Positions 8,979 through 16,604 of a stretch of 64,000 nt of DNA are shown here, piece after piece; position 1 is the stretch's first letter, and each line of letters begins with the position of its first letter. Source of the DNA: Clostridium acidisoli DSM 12555. Lineage in GTDB: Bacteria > Bacillota > Clostridia > Clostridiales > Clostridiaceae. The stretch covers positions 62,001 through 126,000 of the forward strand of contig NZ_FWXH01000007.1 of NCBI RefSeq assembly GCF_900176305.1, read 5' to 3'. Both the position numbers and the translations under genes were made by a program. The notes below the pieces were generated by a model. The model did not search any database, was not told the DNA's origin, and saw only the letters and a program-made list of their open reading frames with translations.

Positions 8979-9443
8979 CTAGTTTTCTCCTTTCGCAATA
9001 TTTTTATTAAATTTATTAAAAATCAGAATAAAAATTGCAAATAGCACTAATGAAGGCATATAAATTAAAATTTTTTTTGAAGGAATATTAACTAAATTTA
9101 ATATATCAATATTAAATAGATGTATTAGTAGAACAGAGTTTATAAACTCACAAATGGATAATAACGTTATTACAATTAAAGATGAAGATATGGCTCTTGT
9201 TAATGGTAATTTAATAAAATAGTTTGTACTAATAATAAGAAAAACAACAGTTATAAGAGTATGTACCCCAAACTGTATGGGTAATAATCTTACCATGTAT
9301 ACAATTATAGACAAAAAAATACTTAATAAAAGCCATACTTTTTTGCTGATTTTTTTCATATTTATCAAGCTTATAGCCCAAATAAATAAAATAGATTCTG
9401 GAAAACCTCTAAAAAATAGTTCTAAAAACGACACTTTCAACAT
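8979..9443 (-). CDS. Membrane protein at the head of the agr-like operon
   Basis: 154 residues with about five transmembrane helices and a short basic C-terminal tail. It resembles the membrane-spanning sensor half of AgrC-type kinases (FFRGFPESILFIWAISLI at the start, then alternating helices) but has no kinase domain. I cannot assign a named family. It is the first gene of the operon and ends one base before agrB. A truncated AgrC-like receptor, an export accessory or an immunity-like factor are all possible. The ribosome site AGAAAGAG before ATG 9443 is weak. Minus-strand promoter sequences lie at 9488-9515. Confidence 0.7.
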   Translation of the reverse strand: MLKVSFLELFFRGFPESILFIWAISLINMKKISKKVWLLLSIFLSIIVYMVRLLPIQFGVHTLITVVFLIISTNYFIKLPLTRAISSSLIVITLLSICEFINSVLLIHLFNIDILNLVNIPSKKILIYMPSLVLFAIFILIFNKFNKNIAKGEN

Positions 9444-9487
9444 AACATTACTCTTTCTTATAATATTTTTAATTATTTTACACCATT

Positions 9488-9519
9488 ATTATACCATTTG
9501 ATACATAAAATGTATCAAA
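9488..9519 (-). promoter_or_regulatory. Promoter and operator-like palindrome of the agr-like operon
   Basis: On the minus strand TATAAT (9488-9493) is preceded by TGG, an extended -10 element, about 45 bases before the first ATG. Directly upstream lies a perfect 10-base inverted repeat, TTTGATACAT (9497-9506) and ATGTATCAAA (9510-9519), separated by AAA and covering the -35 region. Because the flanking genes diverge, it is not a terminator; a regulator binding site is the likely reading. Confidence 0.6.
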
Positions 9520-9684
9520 AAACAATTCGATTTATTTATGTATTAAATTACTTTTTATGACAAAATATATATTTTATGCGGCATAAGCATTTATAAAAAG
9601 TTACATTATAAAATGAATTTATTTGATATAATATTAACGATACAACATTAAATTTATATATAGAAAATGGAGGTTGTCGTTACT

Positions 9685-10272
9685 ATGGAAAATAAAGTTA
9701 TCGAAACAATACAAAATCGAAGAAGCATTAGAAGATACAAACAAAATCAAATAACAGATGAAGAACTTGATAAGATAATAGAAGCAGGTTGTTATGCACC
9801 TAGTGGCGGAAACAATCAAAGTAGCCATTTTGTTGTCATTCAAAGTCCAGAAACACTAAATGAATTAAAGGCGCTAGTTGTAGAAGAATTTTCAAAAATG
9901 GAAATTAAAGAAGATACTTATAAAAGTTTAAAAGCATCTATATTGCAATCTAAAAAAGGAAATTATGACTTTACGTATCATGCACCAACACTTATATTGA
10001 TTTCTAATTTAAGAGGATATGGAAATGCTATGGCAGATTGTTCAGTTGCCTTAGAGAATATGATGCTTGCAGCTACGTCACTTAAAATAGGTTCATGCTG
10101 GGTAAACCAATTGAAATGGCTAGCGGATAACTATACTGTTAAAAACTATATAAAAAAATTCGATATTAATGAAGATGAAATTATTTGTGGTGGAATTGTT
10201 TTAGGATATTCTGAGCAAAATAATTTGCCGCCTATTGAAAGAAAAGGAAACCATGTTACGTTTATAAAATAA
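9685..10272 (+). CDS. Nitroreductase-family FMN oxidoreductase
   Basis: 195 residues, cytosolic. Seen: N-terminal NRRSIRRYKQ (FMN phosphate contact), CYAPSGGNNQSSHFVVI, a central LENMMLAATSLKIGSCWVNQL and the C-terminal VLGYSEQNNLPPIERK, all standard for FMN-dependent NAD(P)H oxidoreductases of the nitroreductase fold. The substrate is not predictable. I use ATG 9685, because GGAGG (9669-9673) stands 11 bases before it; the ATG at 9667 overlaps that site. Single gene, divergent from the agr-like operon and convergent with the MFS gene. Confidence 0.88.
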   Translation: MENKVIETIQNRRSIRRYKQNQITDEELDKIIEAGCYAPSGGNNQSSHFVVIQSPETLNELKALVVEEFSKMEIKEDTYKSLKASILQSKKGNYDFTYHAPTLILISNLRGYGNAMADCSVALENMMLAATSLKIGSCWVNQLKWLADNYTVKNYIKKFDINEDEIICGGIVLGYSEQNNLPPIERKGNHVTFIK

Positions 10273-10290
10273 TAAGAAAATGCAAAAAAA

Positions 10291-10332
10291 GTTAAAGATT
10301 TTCATATGAAAGAATAAGTGAAAATCTTTAAC
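10291..10332 (-). terminator. Terminator of the MFS gene
   Basis: A perfect 14-base inverted repeat (10291-10304 and 10319-10332, arms GTTAAAGATTTTCA and TGAAAATCTTTAAC). On the minus strand it is followed by seven T residues, so it chiefly ends the marR-MFS transcript; it may also stop transcription from the nitroreductase side. Confidence 0.8.
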
Positions 10333-10342
10333 TAATAAGTTA

Positions 10343-11530
10343 TTAAGAAACCTTTTCTTCTAAAGACTCATTAGAATATTTAGATTTAAATATATTATAT
10401 GAATATATTAATATAAGCAAAATAATAAATATAGCGGAAAATCTATACATAAATCCATAACTCTTTTTTTCAGCAACAAAACTTAATAGTATAGAACCAA
10501 ATGTGTATGCTAAATCCATAGAAGATAAGAAAGTACCGTTAGCTGCACCTTTTCTATTAGAAGGTGAGCGATTTACTGCCCAAGCTTGAAGTGAAGGCTG
10601 TACAGCTCCGTATCCAACACCGTAAAACAAAGAAGATAATAATAGTATTGGAACAGATGCTGCATAGGATAATATAATAAGTCCTATAATCATACAAATG
10701 GCACCAGGTAGTATTACAACTACATGTCCTTTTTTATCAAATATCTTTCCTACAGCAGGTCTAGTTAGCAGTACCATAGCAACATATCCTACAAAGTATA
10801 TCCAAATACTACTTATTTTAAGTTCTTTCCCGTACAGCATAATATAGCTCATAATTCCACAAAGAGTAACTGTAAGTAAAAAACATAGAAGTGAAGGTAA
10901 AGCAGCCTTTTGTTCAAAAGCATCCTTTAGGTTGATTTTTTTCTTTGAATTTGGAGTATTGGTTAGCTTTTTATTAAGATTTACACCTTGTAGAAAAATA
11001 GCACCAACAATAACTAAAGCTATTGAAATAATAGCAATGTTTTTAAAACTGTATAAATTCATAATAACAATTGCAACTACAGGTGACAAAGCCATGGATA
11101 TTATCATTGAAAGGGAATAATATCCCATACCTTCACCACGTCTTTTTTCAGGAATGATACTAGAAAAAATTGCAGCAGCACCGGTAGAGGCAAGTCCCCA
11201 ACCTATTCCTTGGACAACACGCATCAAGATAATTGCATCTAAAGGAAGCCAAATATAAGATAATGTACTTGCAGCTAGGATTATTGTGCCAATTAAAAGG
11301 AGTGGTTTGATTTCAATTTTGTCCATAATGTTTCCTGTAAAAAGTCTAATTAGTAGCGAGGTTATAGAAAATGTACTAACAACAAGACTGCTTTCTAGGC
11401 TGCTTCCGCCAGACAATTTTGCATAAGCTGGAAGTGTAGGGGTTAACATATAAAAACCTAAGTAAATAAATAAATTTGATAATAGCATAAAAATATAACC
11501 TTTTGTCCATAATTTTTGTGAATGTTCCAA
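10343..11530 (-). CDS. Major facilitator superfamily transporter (drug-efflux-like)
   Basis: 395 residues with about twelve transmembrane helices. Seen: motif A-like GNIMDKIEIKPLL between helices 2 and 3, RVVQGIGWGLASTGAAAIFSS in helix 4, and the second-half motif GKIFDKKGH. This is the arrangement of single-component proton-coupled exporters. The start is TTG 11530, with AAGGAGG seven bases upstream. It lies 12 bases after a MarR-family gene on the same strand, the classic regulator-pump pairing, so induction by a toxic ligand is inferred. Substrate unknown. Confidence 0.88.
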   Translation of the reverse strand: MEHSQKLWTKGYIFMLLSNLFIYLGFYMLTPTLPAYAKLSGGSSLESSLVVSTFSITSLLIRLFTGNIMDKIEIKPLLLIGTIILAASTLSYIWLPLDAIILMRVVQGIGWGLASTGAAAIFSSIIPEKRRGEGMGYYSLSMIISMALSPVVAIVIMNLYSFKNIAIISIALVIVGAIFLQGVNLNKKLTNTPNSKKKINLKDAFEQKAALPSLLCFLLTVTLCGIMSYIMLYGKELKISSIWIYFVGYVAMVLLTRPAVGKIFDKKGHVVVILPGAICMIIGLIILSYAASVPILLLSSLFYGVGYGAVQPSLQAWAVNRSPSNRKGAANGTFLSSMDLAYTFGSILLSFVAEKKSYGFMYRFSAIFIILLILIYSYNIFKSKYSNESLEEKVS

Positions 11531-11542
11531 GTTAAATCCTCC

Positions 11543-11977
11543 TTATTTTAAGTTATCAATATTTTTGTTTATTTGTAATAAAACGCATATATATATATTT
11601 AAATCTTCAGGAGATATTCCTTTAAGGATATCCCTAAAAAGGTTTTCTATAAATGGAAGTATATTTTCTTTAAGAATTAGCCCATTTTCTGTTATATGTA
11701 AAAGAAAGGAACGTCTATCTTCTTTACTTGAATGTCTTTCTATTAAATTTTTACGTTCTAAAATGTCCAATATTCTAGTTAAAGTAGGTTGGTCTTTATT
11801 TGTAATTTTAGCTAATGACTTTTGACTTATTTTATTTTGATTGGACAAATTAAAAAGCACCGTCCATTGCTCAGTGGTAATGTTGAATTTTTCAAGGTTT
11901 TTGTTTAAAAAGTGTAATAGATTTTTATTTGTAATATTAGTTAATCTTCCGATGGATTCATCATAAGATTTAATCAT
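11543..11977 (-). CDS. MarR-family transcriptional regulator
   Basis: 144 residues with the MarR winged-helix fold. Seen: N-terminal dimerisation helix, then TEQWTVLFNLSNQNKISQKSLAKITNKDQPTLTRILDILE (helix-turn-helix) and the wing RHSSKEDRRSFLLHITENG. MarR proteins are usually ligand-released repressors. GGAGGTGA precedes ATG 11977. Two palindromes lie 20-50 bases upstream and probably serve as its own operators. It forms an operon with the MFS pump. Confidence 0.92.
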   Translation of the reverse strand: MIKSYDESIGRLTNITNKNLLHFLNKNLEKFNITTEQWTVLFNLSNQNKISQKSLAKITNKDQPTLTRILDILERKNLIERHSSKEDRRSFLLHITENGLILKENILPFIENLFRDILKGISPEDLNIYICVLLQINKNIDNLK

Positions 11978-11996
11978 AAGGTCACCTCCATATATT

Positions 11997-12025
11997 TTTG
12001 TTATAACAATAATTAGTATAACAAT
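11997..12025. promoter_or_regulatory. Tandem MarR-type operators
   Basis: TTTGTTATAACAAT at 11997-12010 holds a perfect 12-base palindrome. ATTAGTATAACAAT at 12012-12025 is a second copy with a degenerate left arm. Their centres are 15 bases apart, directly upstream of the marR start. This is the usual arrangement for MarR autoregulation; binding is inferred. Confidence 0.5.
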
Positions 12026-12112
12026 TAATTATAAACATAAAATTATGATAAATTCAACTAAAAAATGATATAATTTGATTATAGGATTACAATTACGATT
12101 GAAAGGAAGTGA

Positions 12113-12163
12113 ATGTTTAGAAGTCTAAGCTATATTTTGAGTAATACATCTTTGCTTAGATAA
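12113..12163 (+). CDS. Possible 16-residue leader peptide
   Basis: ATG 12113 follows GAAAGGAAGTGA and reads MFRSLSYILSNTSLLR before a TAA, ending 10 bases before the FAH-family start. The FAH gene itself has almost no ribosome binding site, so translation coupled to this leader is plausible. TCTAAGC (12123-12129) and GCTTAGA (12154-12160) within it form a small hairpin. It may be chance; there is no protein-level evidence. Confidence 0.3.
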   Translation: MFRSLSYILSNTSLLR

Positions 12164-12173
12164 CTAAAAGAAT

Positions 12174-13067
12174 ATGAGATTCGTTACCTATAGTTATAAT
12201 AAAAGAGAATATTTAGGAATACTTAAGGAAGCTGGTGTAGTAGAATTAAATTCAGTCTTAAGTCAAATTGGAAAAACAAGAGTAAATTCTATGAATGAAT
12301 TTATAGGAATTTATTATGATGAGATTAAAGTAATTGAAGAAGATATGAAGCATAAAAAATTCGATATAATACCATTGGATAAAATAAAAATACTCGCACC
12401 GATTAGAAATCCCCGTAGGAATATTTTATGCCTTGGAAAAAATTATGTAGAACATGCAAACGAGGTTAAAGCTACAGCTATATCTAAGGATGGTATACCA
12501 AAAGCACCAATATATTTTACTAAAGCAGTGAACGAATGTATTGGAAATGATGATGAAATAAGATTTTCAACTGAAGTTACAAAAAAAGTTGATTATGAAG
12601 TTGAACTTGCAGTTATAATTGGAAAAAATGGGACAAATATTAAACCAGAATATGCTGAAGAGTATATTTTTGGATACACAATAATAAATGACGTTTCAGC
12701 TAGAGATTTGCAATCCACTCATAATCAATGGTTTAAGGGAAAAAGTTTAGACACTTTTTGCCCAATGGGACCAAGCATTGTGCATAAAAATGAAATACCT
12801 TTCCCTGTTGAACTTGATATAAATTGCAAAGTAAATGGCGAAGTAAGACAAAGTTCAAACACAAAAAAATTAATTTTTGATATACCATATATAATTAGCG
12901 ATTTATCAAAAGGATTTACGCTAAAAACAGGAGATATAATTTCAACAGGCACCCCTAGTGGAGTTGGAATGGGATTTAAACCCGAAAAATTGCTGAAAAA
13001 TGGAGATGTTGTTGAATGCAACATTGAGAAAATTGGAAAACTGACAAATAAAGTTTGTACATTATAG
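12174..13067 (+). CDS. Fumarylacetoacetate hydrolase (FAH)-family protein
   Basis: 297 residues. Seen: an N-terminal domain starting MRFVTYSYN, then the catalytic FAH fold with CLGKNYVEHANE, PIYFTKAVNE, VDYEVELAVIIG (metal-binding Glu residues), YTIINDVSARDLQ, KSLDTFCPMGPSIV and ISTGTPSGVGMGF. These are the metal and active-site motifs of acylpyruvase or 2-hydroxyhepta-2,4-diene-dioate-isomerase-like enzymes. The likely role is hydrolysis of acylpyruvates or oxaloacetate repair; the substrate is uncertain. The Shine-Dalgarno before ATG 12174 is poor, unlike most genes here, and a short ORF with a good one precedes it. Confidence 0.9.
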   Translation: MRFVTYSYNKREYLGILKEAGVVELNSVLSQIGKTRVNSMNEFIGIYYDEIKVIEEDMKHKKFDIIPLDKIKILAPIRNPRRNILCLGKNYVEHANEVKATAISKDGIPKAPIYFTKAVNECIGNDDEIRFSTEVTKKVDYEVELAVIIGKNGTNIKPEYAEEYIFGYTIINDVSARDLQSTHNQWFKGKSLDTFCPMGPSIVHKNEIPFPVELDINCKVNGEVRQSSNTKKLIFDIPYIISDLSKGFTLKTGDIISTGTPSGVGMGFKPEKLLKNGDVVECNIEKIGKLTNKVCTL

Positions 13068-13107
13068 GTTTATTGAATATTTTGTAATATTATTATATAA
13101 TTTTATT

Positions 13108-13137
13108 AGGCTCATGTTCTTTAAAGAATATGAGCCT
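13108..13137 (+). terminator. Hairpin after the FAH-family gene
   Basis: A near-perfect 30-base palindrome with arms AGGCTCAT and ATGAGCCT and an inner TTCTTTAAAGAA. It is followed only by TTAGATTA rather than a T-run, so it may be a weak terminator between the FAH and FtsA-like genes. Confidence 0.5.
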
Positions 13138-13165
13138 TTAGATTATACGGTGAAGAGGTAGGAAT

Positions 13166-15214
13166 ATGATGTCTGGAAATATTAATTCTGATGAGGCTTT
13201 ATTTTCTTTAGATATAGGTACTCGTACGGTTATAGGTACAGTTGGTGTAGTAAGGGATAAAAAATTTCATGTTATTTCCGAGAAGTTTACGGAACATGAA
13301 GAAAGAGCTATGATAGATGGACAAATACATGATATAAGTTTAGTTGCAAGGGCAGTAAATAAAGTAAAAAGTGAGCTTGAAGAAGAACTTGGATTTAAAT
13401 TAGAAAAAGTTGCAATTGCAGCAGCAGGAAGATTTCTAAGAACAACTACAGTAAAGTCTGAAATAAATATTGATGACGATAAAGAAATAGATAAAGAATT
13501 AATAAGGAGCCTTGAACTTACAGCTGTAAAGGTAGCTGAAGAGGAAGTAAATAAAAATACAGTTGGAAAACTTTATTGTGTTGGTTATAGTGTGAAAAAT
13601 TATTTTTTAAATGGATATGCTATTTCCAATTTGTTAGCTCATAAAGGTCAAAATATTACAGCAGAAGTAATTGCAACTTTTTTACCAAGATCAGTAGTAG
13701 ATAGTTTGTATGCAGTTACAAAAAAAGTAGGGCTTTCAGTTACAAATTTAACACTTGAACCTATTGCAGCAATGGAAGCAGCAATACCTCAGAATTTAAG
13801 ACTATTAAATTTAGCATTAGTTGATATTGGAGCGGGTACTTCAGATATTGCAATAAGTAGTAATGAGACAATAAGTGCTTATGGAATGGTTGCCATGGCT
13901 GGAGATAAAGTAACAGAAGCTATTGCTAGAGCTTGTCTTGTAGATTTTAATGGAGCTGAAAAGATAAAAAAACAAATGGATTCAAAAAAAGAAGTGGATT
14001 TTGTTGACGTGCTTGGAATAGAAAACACAGTAAGTTACGATGAAATAATTAAAATAATTAAACCAGTGGTAGAAAAGTTGTCTGAAGAAATTGCAAATAA
14101 AATTATTGAATTAAATGGCAGTAAAGCTCCAAATGCAGTATTTTTAGTTGGTGGAGGTGCACATACTCTTTTATTAAAAGATTTATTAGCAGAAAAGATA
14201 AACATACCTGAAAAAAGAATAGCTATAAAGGGTAGGGAATCTGTAACAGATTGTGTATGCATTGATAATAATCTTGGAAGTACGGGTGTAACGGTTTTAG
14301 GAATAGCTTTAGTTGCTATAAAAAAATATGGTGGAGATTTTATTGACGTATTTTTAAATAGTAGTGTTGTCAGCCTTTTTAATTCAAAAAAAAATACAGT
14401 AATGGATGTTATAATGCAGGCTGGTATCAATCCGAAAGTGTTAATTGGAAGAAATGGAAATAATATAAGATTTAAGCTTAATGGGTCTAAACGAGTTTCT
14501 TTTGGAAAAATTGGTAAAAGTGCAATTATAAAAATAAATGGCTTATTAGGAAGTATGGAATCTGATATAAGAGAGAATGATAAGATTGAAATAGAATTTT
14601 CACAAAATGGTGAAAATGCAAAAGCTGTGATCAAAGATTATGTTAAAGACGTTAATAGTATAGGATTTTATTTAAATGGTGAAATTCAAAATTTAGAACC
14701 AATATTTATAGCCAATGGGGAAAAAACGGATATTAATTACGAAATCTTGGATGGAGATGATATTAATACAATATTTTCTCAAACTATAGGTCAATATAAG
14801 AGATATGTAAACAATAATATTAATGTTGAATATTATATAAACGATGAAAAACTTTCAGATGATTACATCATTAAAGAAGGCGACAAAATACAATCTAAAG
14901 AAAAATTAAACGAAAATATGAACGTTAAAACAATAGATAATGAAAAAAATACAAGTATAGAAAATAAAAATGAAATTTCAAGTGAAGTTTTAAATGAAGA
15001 AAAAGTTAAGTATGGAGCAATTGAGGTAGTTGTAAATGATAAGAAAATAATACTTGAGGGTAAAAAAGAGTATGTATTTGTAGATATTTTTAATTATATT
15101 AATTTTGATCTAACAACCCTAAAAGGTCGTATAGTACTTAAACTTAATGGAGAAAAGGCTGGTTATAACAACATTTTAAAAAACGGGGATATTATTGAAG
15201 CAAGGTGGGAGTAA
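13166..15214 (+). CDS. FtsA-like actin-fold ATPase with long C-terminal repeat region
   Basis: 682 residues. Residues 1-370 are an FtsA/PilM-type actin fold: phosphate 1 ALFSLDIGTRTVIG (about 9-22), VAIAAAGRFLRTT, connect/phosphate 2 LALVDIGAGTSDIAI (about 215), adenosine motif NAVFLVGGGAHT (about 330). Classical FtsA is about 420 residues and ends in a membrane-targeting amphipathic helix; this one instead continues for about 310 residues. The extension contains repeated units ending in NDKIEIEF, DGDDINTIF, EGDKIQSK and NGDIIEARW, a pattern reminiscent of small beta-grasp domains. Function unknown; a filament or scaffold at the cell surface or division site is inference. AGGTAGGA precedes ATG 13166. 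Confidence 0.8.
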   Translation: MMSGNINSDEALFSLDIGTRTVIGTVGVVRDKKFHVISEKFTEHEERAMIDGQIHDISLVARAVNKVKSELEEELGFKLEKVAIAAAGRFLRTTTVKSEINIDDDKEIDKELIRSLELTAVKVAEEEVNKNTVGKLYCVGYSVKNYFLNGYAISNLLAHKGQNITAEVIATFLPRSVVDSLYAVTKKVGLSVTNLTLEPIAAMEAAIPQNLRLLNLALVDIGAGTSDIAISSNETISAYGMVAMAGDKVTEAIARACLVDFNGAEKIKKQMDSKKEVDFVDVLGIENTVSYDEIIKIIKPVVEKLSEEIANKIIELNGSKAPNAVFLVGGGAHTLLLKDLLAEKINIPEKRIAIKGRESVTDCVCIDNNLGSTGVTVLGIALVAIKKYGGDFIDVFLNSSVVSLFNSKKNTVMDVIMQAGINPKVLIGRNGNNIRFKLNGSKRVSFGKIGKSAIIKINGLLGSMESDIRENDKIEIEFSQNGENAKAVIKDYVKDVNSIGFYLNGEIQNLEPIFIANGEKTDINYEILDGDDINTIFSQTIGQYKRYVNNNINVEYYINDEKLSDDYIIKEGDKIQSKEKLNENMNVKTIDNEKNTSIENKNEISSEVLNEEKVKYGAIEVVVNDKKIILEGKKEYVFVDIFNYINFDLTTLKGRIVLKLNGEKAGYNNILKNGDIIEARWE

Positions 15215-15248
15215 GAAGATTTTAATAACATGAGAAGGGGTAGGTATT

Positions 15249-16427
15249 TTGGATTTTTTAAGTGAAGCAAATAAAATAAAAGAAGAACTTATAAATTGGA
15301 GGAGAGATTTTCATTCACATCCAGAACTTGATTATGAGTTGTTTAGGACTAATGAGAAAATTACAGAATTTTTAAAATCAGAGGGTATTGAATATACTAT
15401 TACAGCTAAAACTGGAATATGTGCAATAATAAAAGGTGGAAAAGATGGGAAAACAGTTGCTCTTAGAGGTGATATGGATGCACTTCCTTTAATTGATCAA
15501 AAAACATGTGAATATTCATCAAAAAATGATGGAAAAATGCATGCATGTGGTCATGATGTGCACACAACTATACTTATGGGTACAGCAAAGCTTTTAAATA
15601 GTATAAAAAATGAAATCCAAGGGAATGTTAAGCTTTTTTTCGAACCAGCAGAGGAAACAACTGGCGGTGCAAGGCTAATGATAGCAGATGGGGTTTTAGA
15701 AAATCCACGGGTAGATGCAATTATTGGATTACATGTAAACGAATCTATTGAAGTTGGAGAAATAGGTATAAAAGAAGGAGTGGTTCATGCTGCTTCAAAT
15801 CCATTTACAATAAAAATAAAGGGAAGAGGCGGTCATGGAGCACATCCTGATACAACAATAGATCCAATAGTTATTGCTTGTAATTTAATCAACACACTTC
15901 AAACAGTAATAAGCAGAGAAATATCGCCTACAGATCCAGGTGTATTAACAATAGGTTATATTCATGGTGGGACCGCTCAAAATATAATACCTGAAGAGGT
16001 TAAAATTGGCGGCATTATAAGAACGATGAATACTGAGCAAAGAGAATATGTAAAAAGGAGACTAACTGAAATAACTGAAGGCGTTGTAAGCAGTATGAGA
16101 GGACAATCAGAAGTAACAATTGAGGAAAGTTATCCTTGTCTTTATAATGATGATAATATAATAAAATTAGTTAAAGATGCTGCCCAAAGCCTAATTGGTA
16201 AAGAAAAAGTTAATATACTTCAAAGTCCTAATATGGGAGTAGAAAGTTTTGCATATTTTTCACTTGAGAGACCCTCAGCTTTTTATTTTTTAGGTTGTAG
16301 AAATGAAAAAAAGGGAATAATAAATCCTGCACATGGAAGTTTATTTGATGTTGATGAAGACTGTATTCCTATAGGAGTTGCTATCCAGTGCGAAAGTGCA
16401 ATTAGAATTTTGAAATCAAATTTTTAA
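15249..16427 (+). CDS. M20-family amidohydrolase (N-acyl amino acid / hippurate hydrolase type)
   Basis: 392 residues, a cytosolic di-metal peptidase of subfamily M20D that removes acyl groups from N-acyl amino acids. Seen: RRDFHSHPELDYE at about 18-30, ALRGDMDALP at 71-80, the metal site MHACGHDVH (97-105, with Cys100, His102), the catalytic and metal-binding FEPAEET (131-137), GLHVN, a dimerisation lid domain at about 180-290 containing GRGGHGAHPDT, and the C-terminal metal ligand region PAHGSLFDVDE. Start TTG 15249 follows GAAGGGGT. It lies 34 bases after the FtsA-like gene, so co-transcription is likely. Confidence 0.9.
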   Translation: MDFLSEANKIKEELINWRRDFHSHPELDYELFRTNEKITEFLKSEGIEYTITAKTGICAIIKGGKDGKTVALRGDMDALPLIDQKTCEYSSKNDGKMHACGHDVHTTILMGTAKLLNSIKNEIQGNVKLFFEPAEETTGGARLMIADGVLENPRVDAIIGLHVNESIEVGEIGIKEGVVHAASNPFTIKIKGRGGHGAHPDTTIDPIVIACNLINTLQTVISREISPTDPGVLTIGYIHGGTAQNIIPEEVKIGGIIRTMNTEQREYVKRRLTEITEGVVSSMRGQSEVTIEESYPCLYNDDNIIKLVKDAAQSLIGKEKVNILQSPNMGVESFAYFSLERPSAFYFLGCRNEKKGIINPAHGSLFDVDEDCIPIGVAIQCESAIRILKSNF

Positions 16428-16447
16428 CTTACTATTTCAGGACTTAA

Positions 16448-16477
16448 TTGCAATTAGTAATTATATCGTAGTATAAT
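16448..16477 (+). promoter_or_regulatory. Promoter of the RluA-family gene
   Basis: TTGCAA (16448-16453), an 18-base spacer and TATAAT (16472-16477) in the 177-base gap before the pseudouridine synthase gene. The leader of about 120 bases holds nothing I can name. Confidence 0.5.
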
Positions 16478-16604
16478 AGAAGCTTGTTATTAAGCTGTTT
16501 AATAATTGGTAATTTTAATCTTAAATAGTAAAAAAATACGATGTAAGGGTGAAAGGTCTTAATTATAAACAAATATTAAGCTTTATATAAACTTGGAGGA
16601 AAAT

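Noticed and set aside
14035-14634. 199-codon open frame on the minus strand
   Set aside because: Antisense to the FtsA-like gene; no ribosome site and no recognisable protein.
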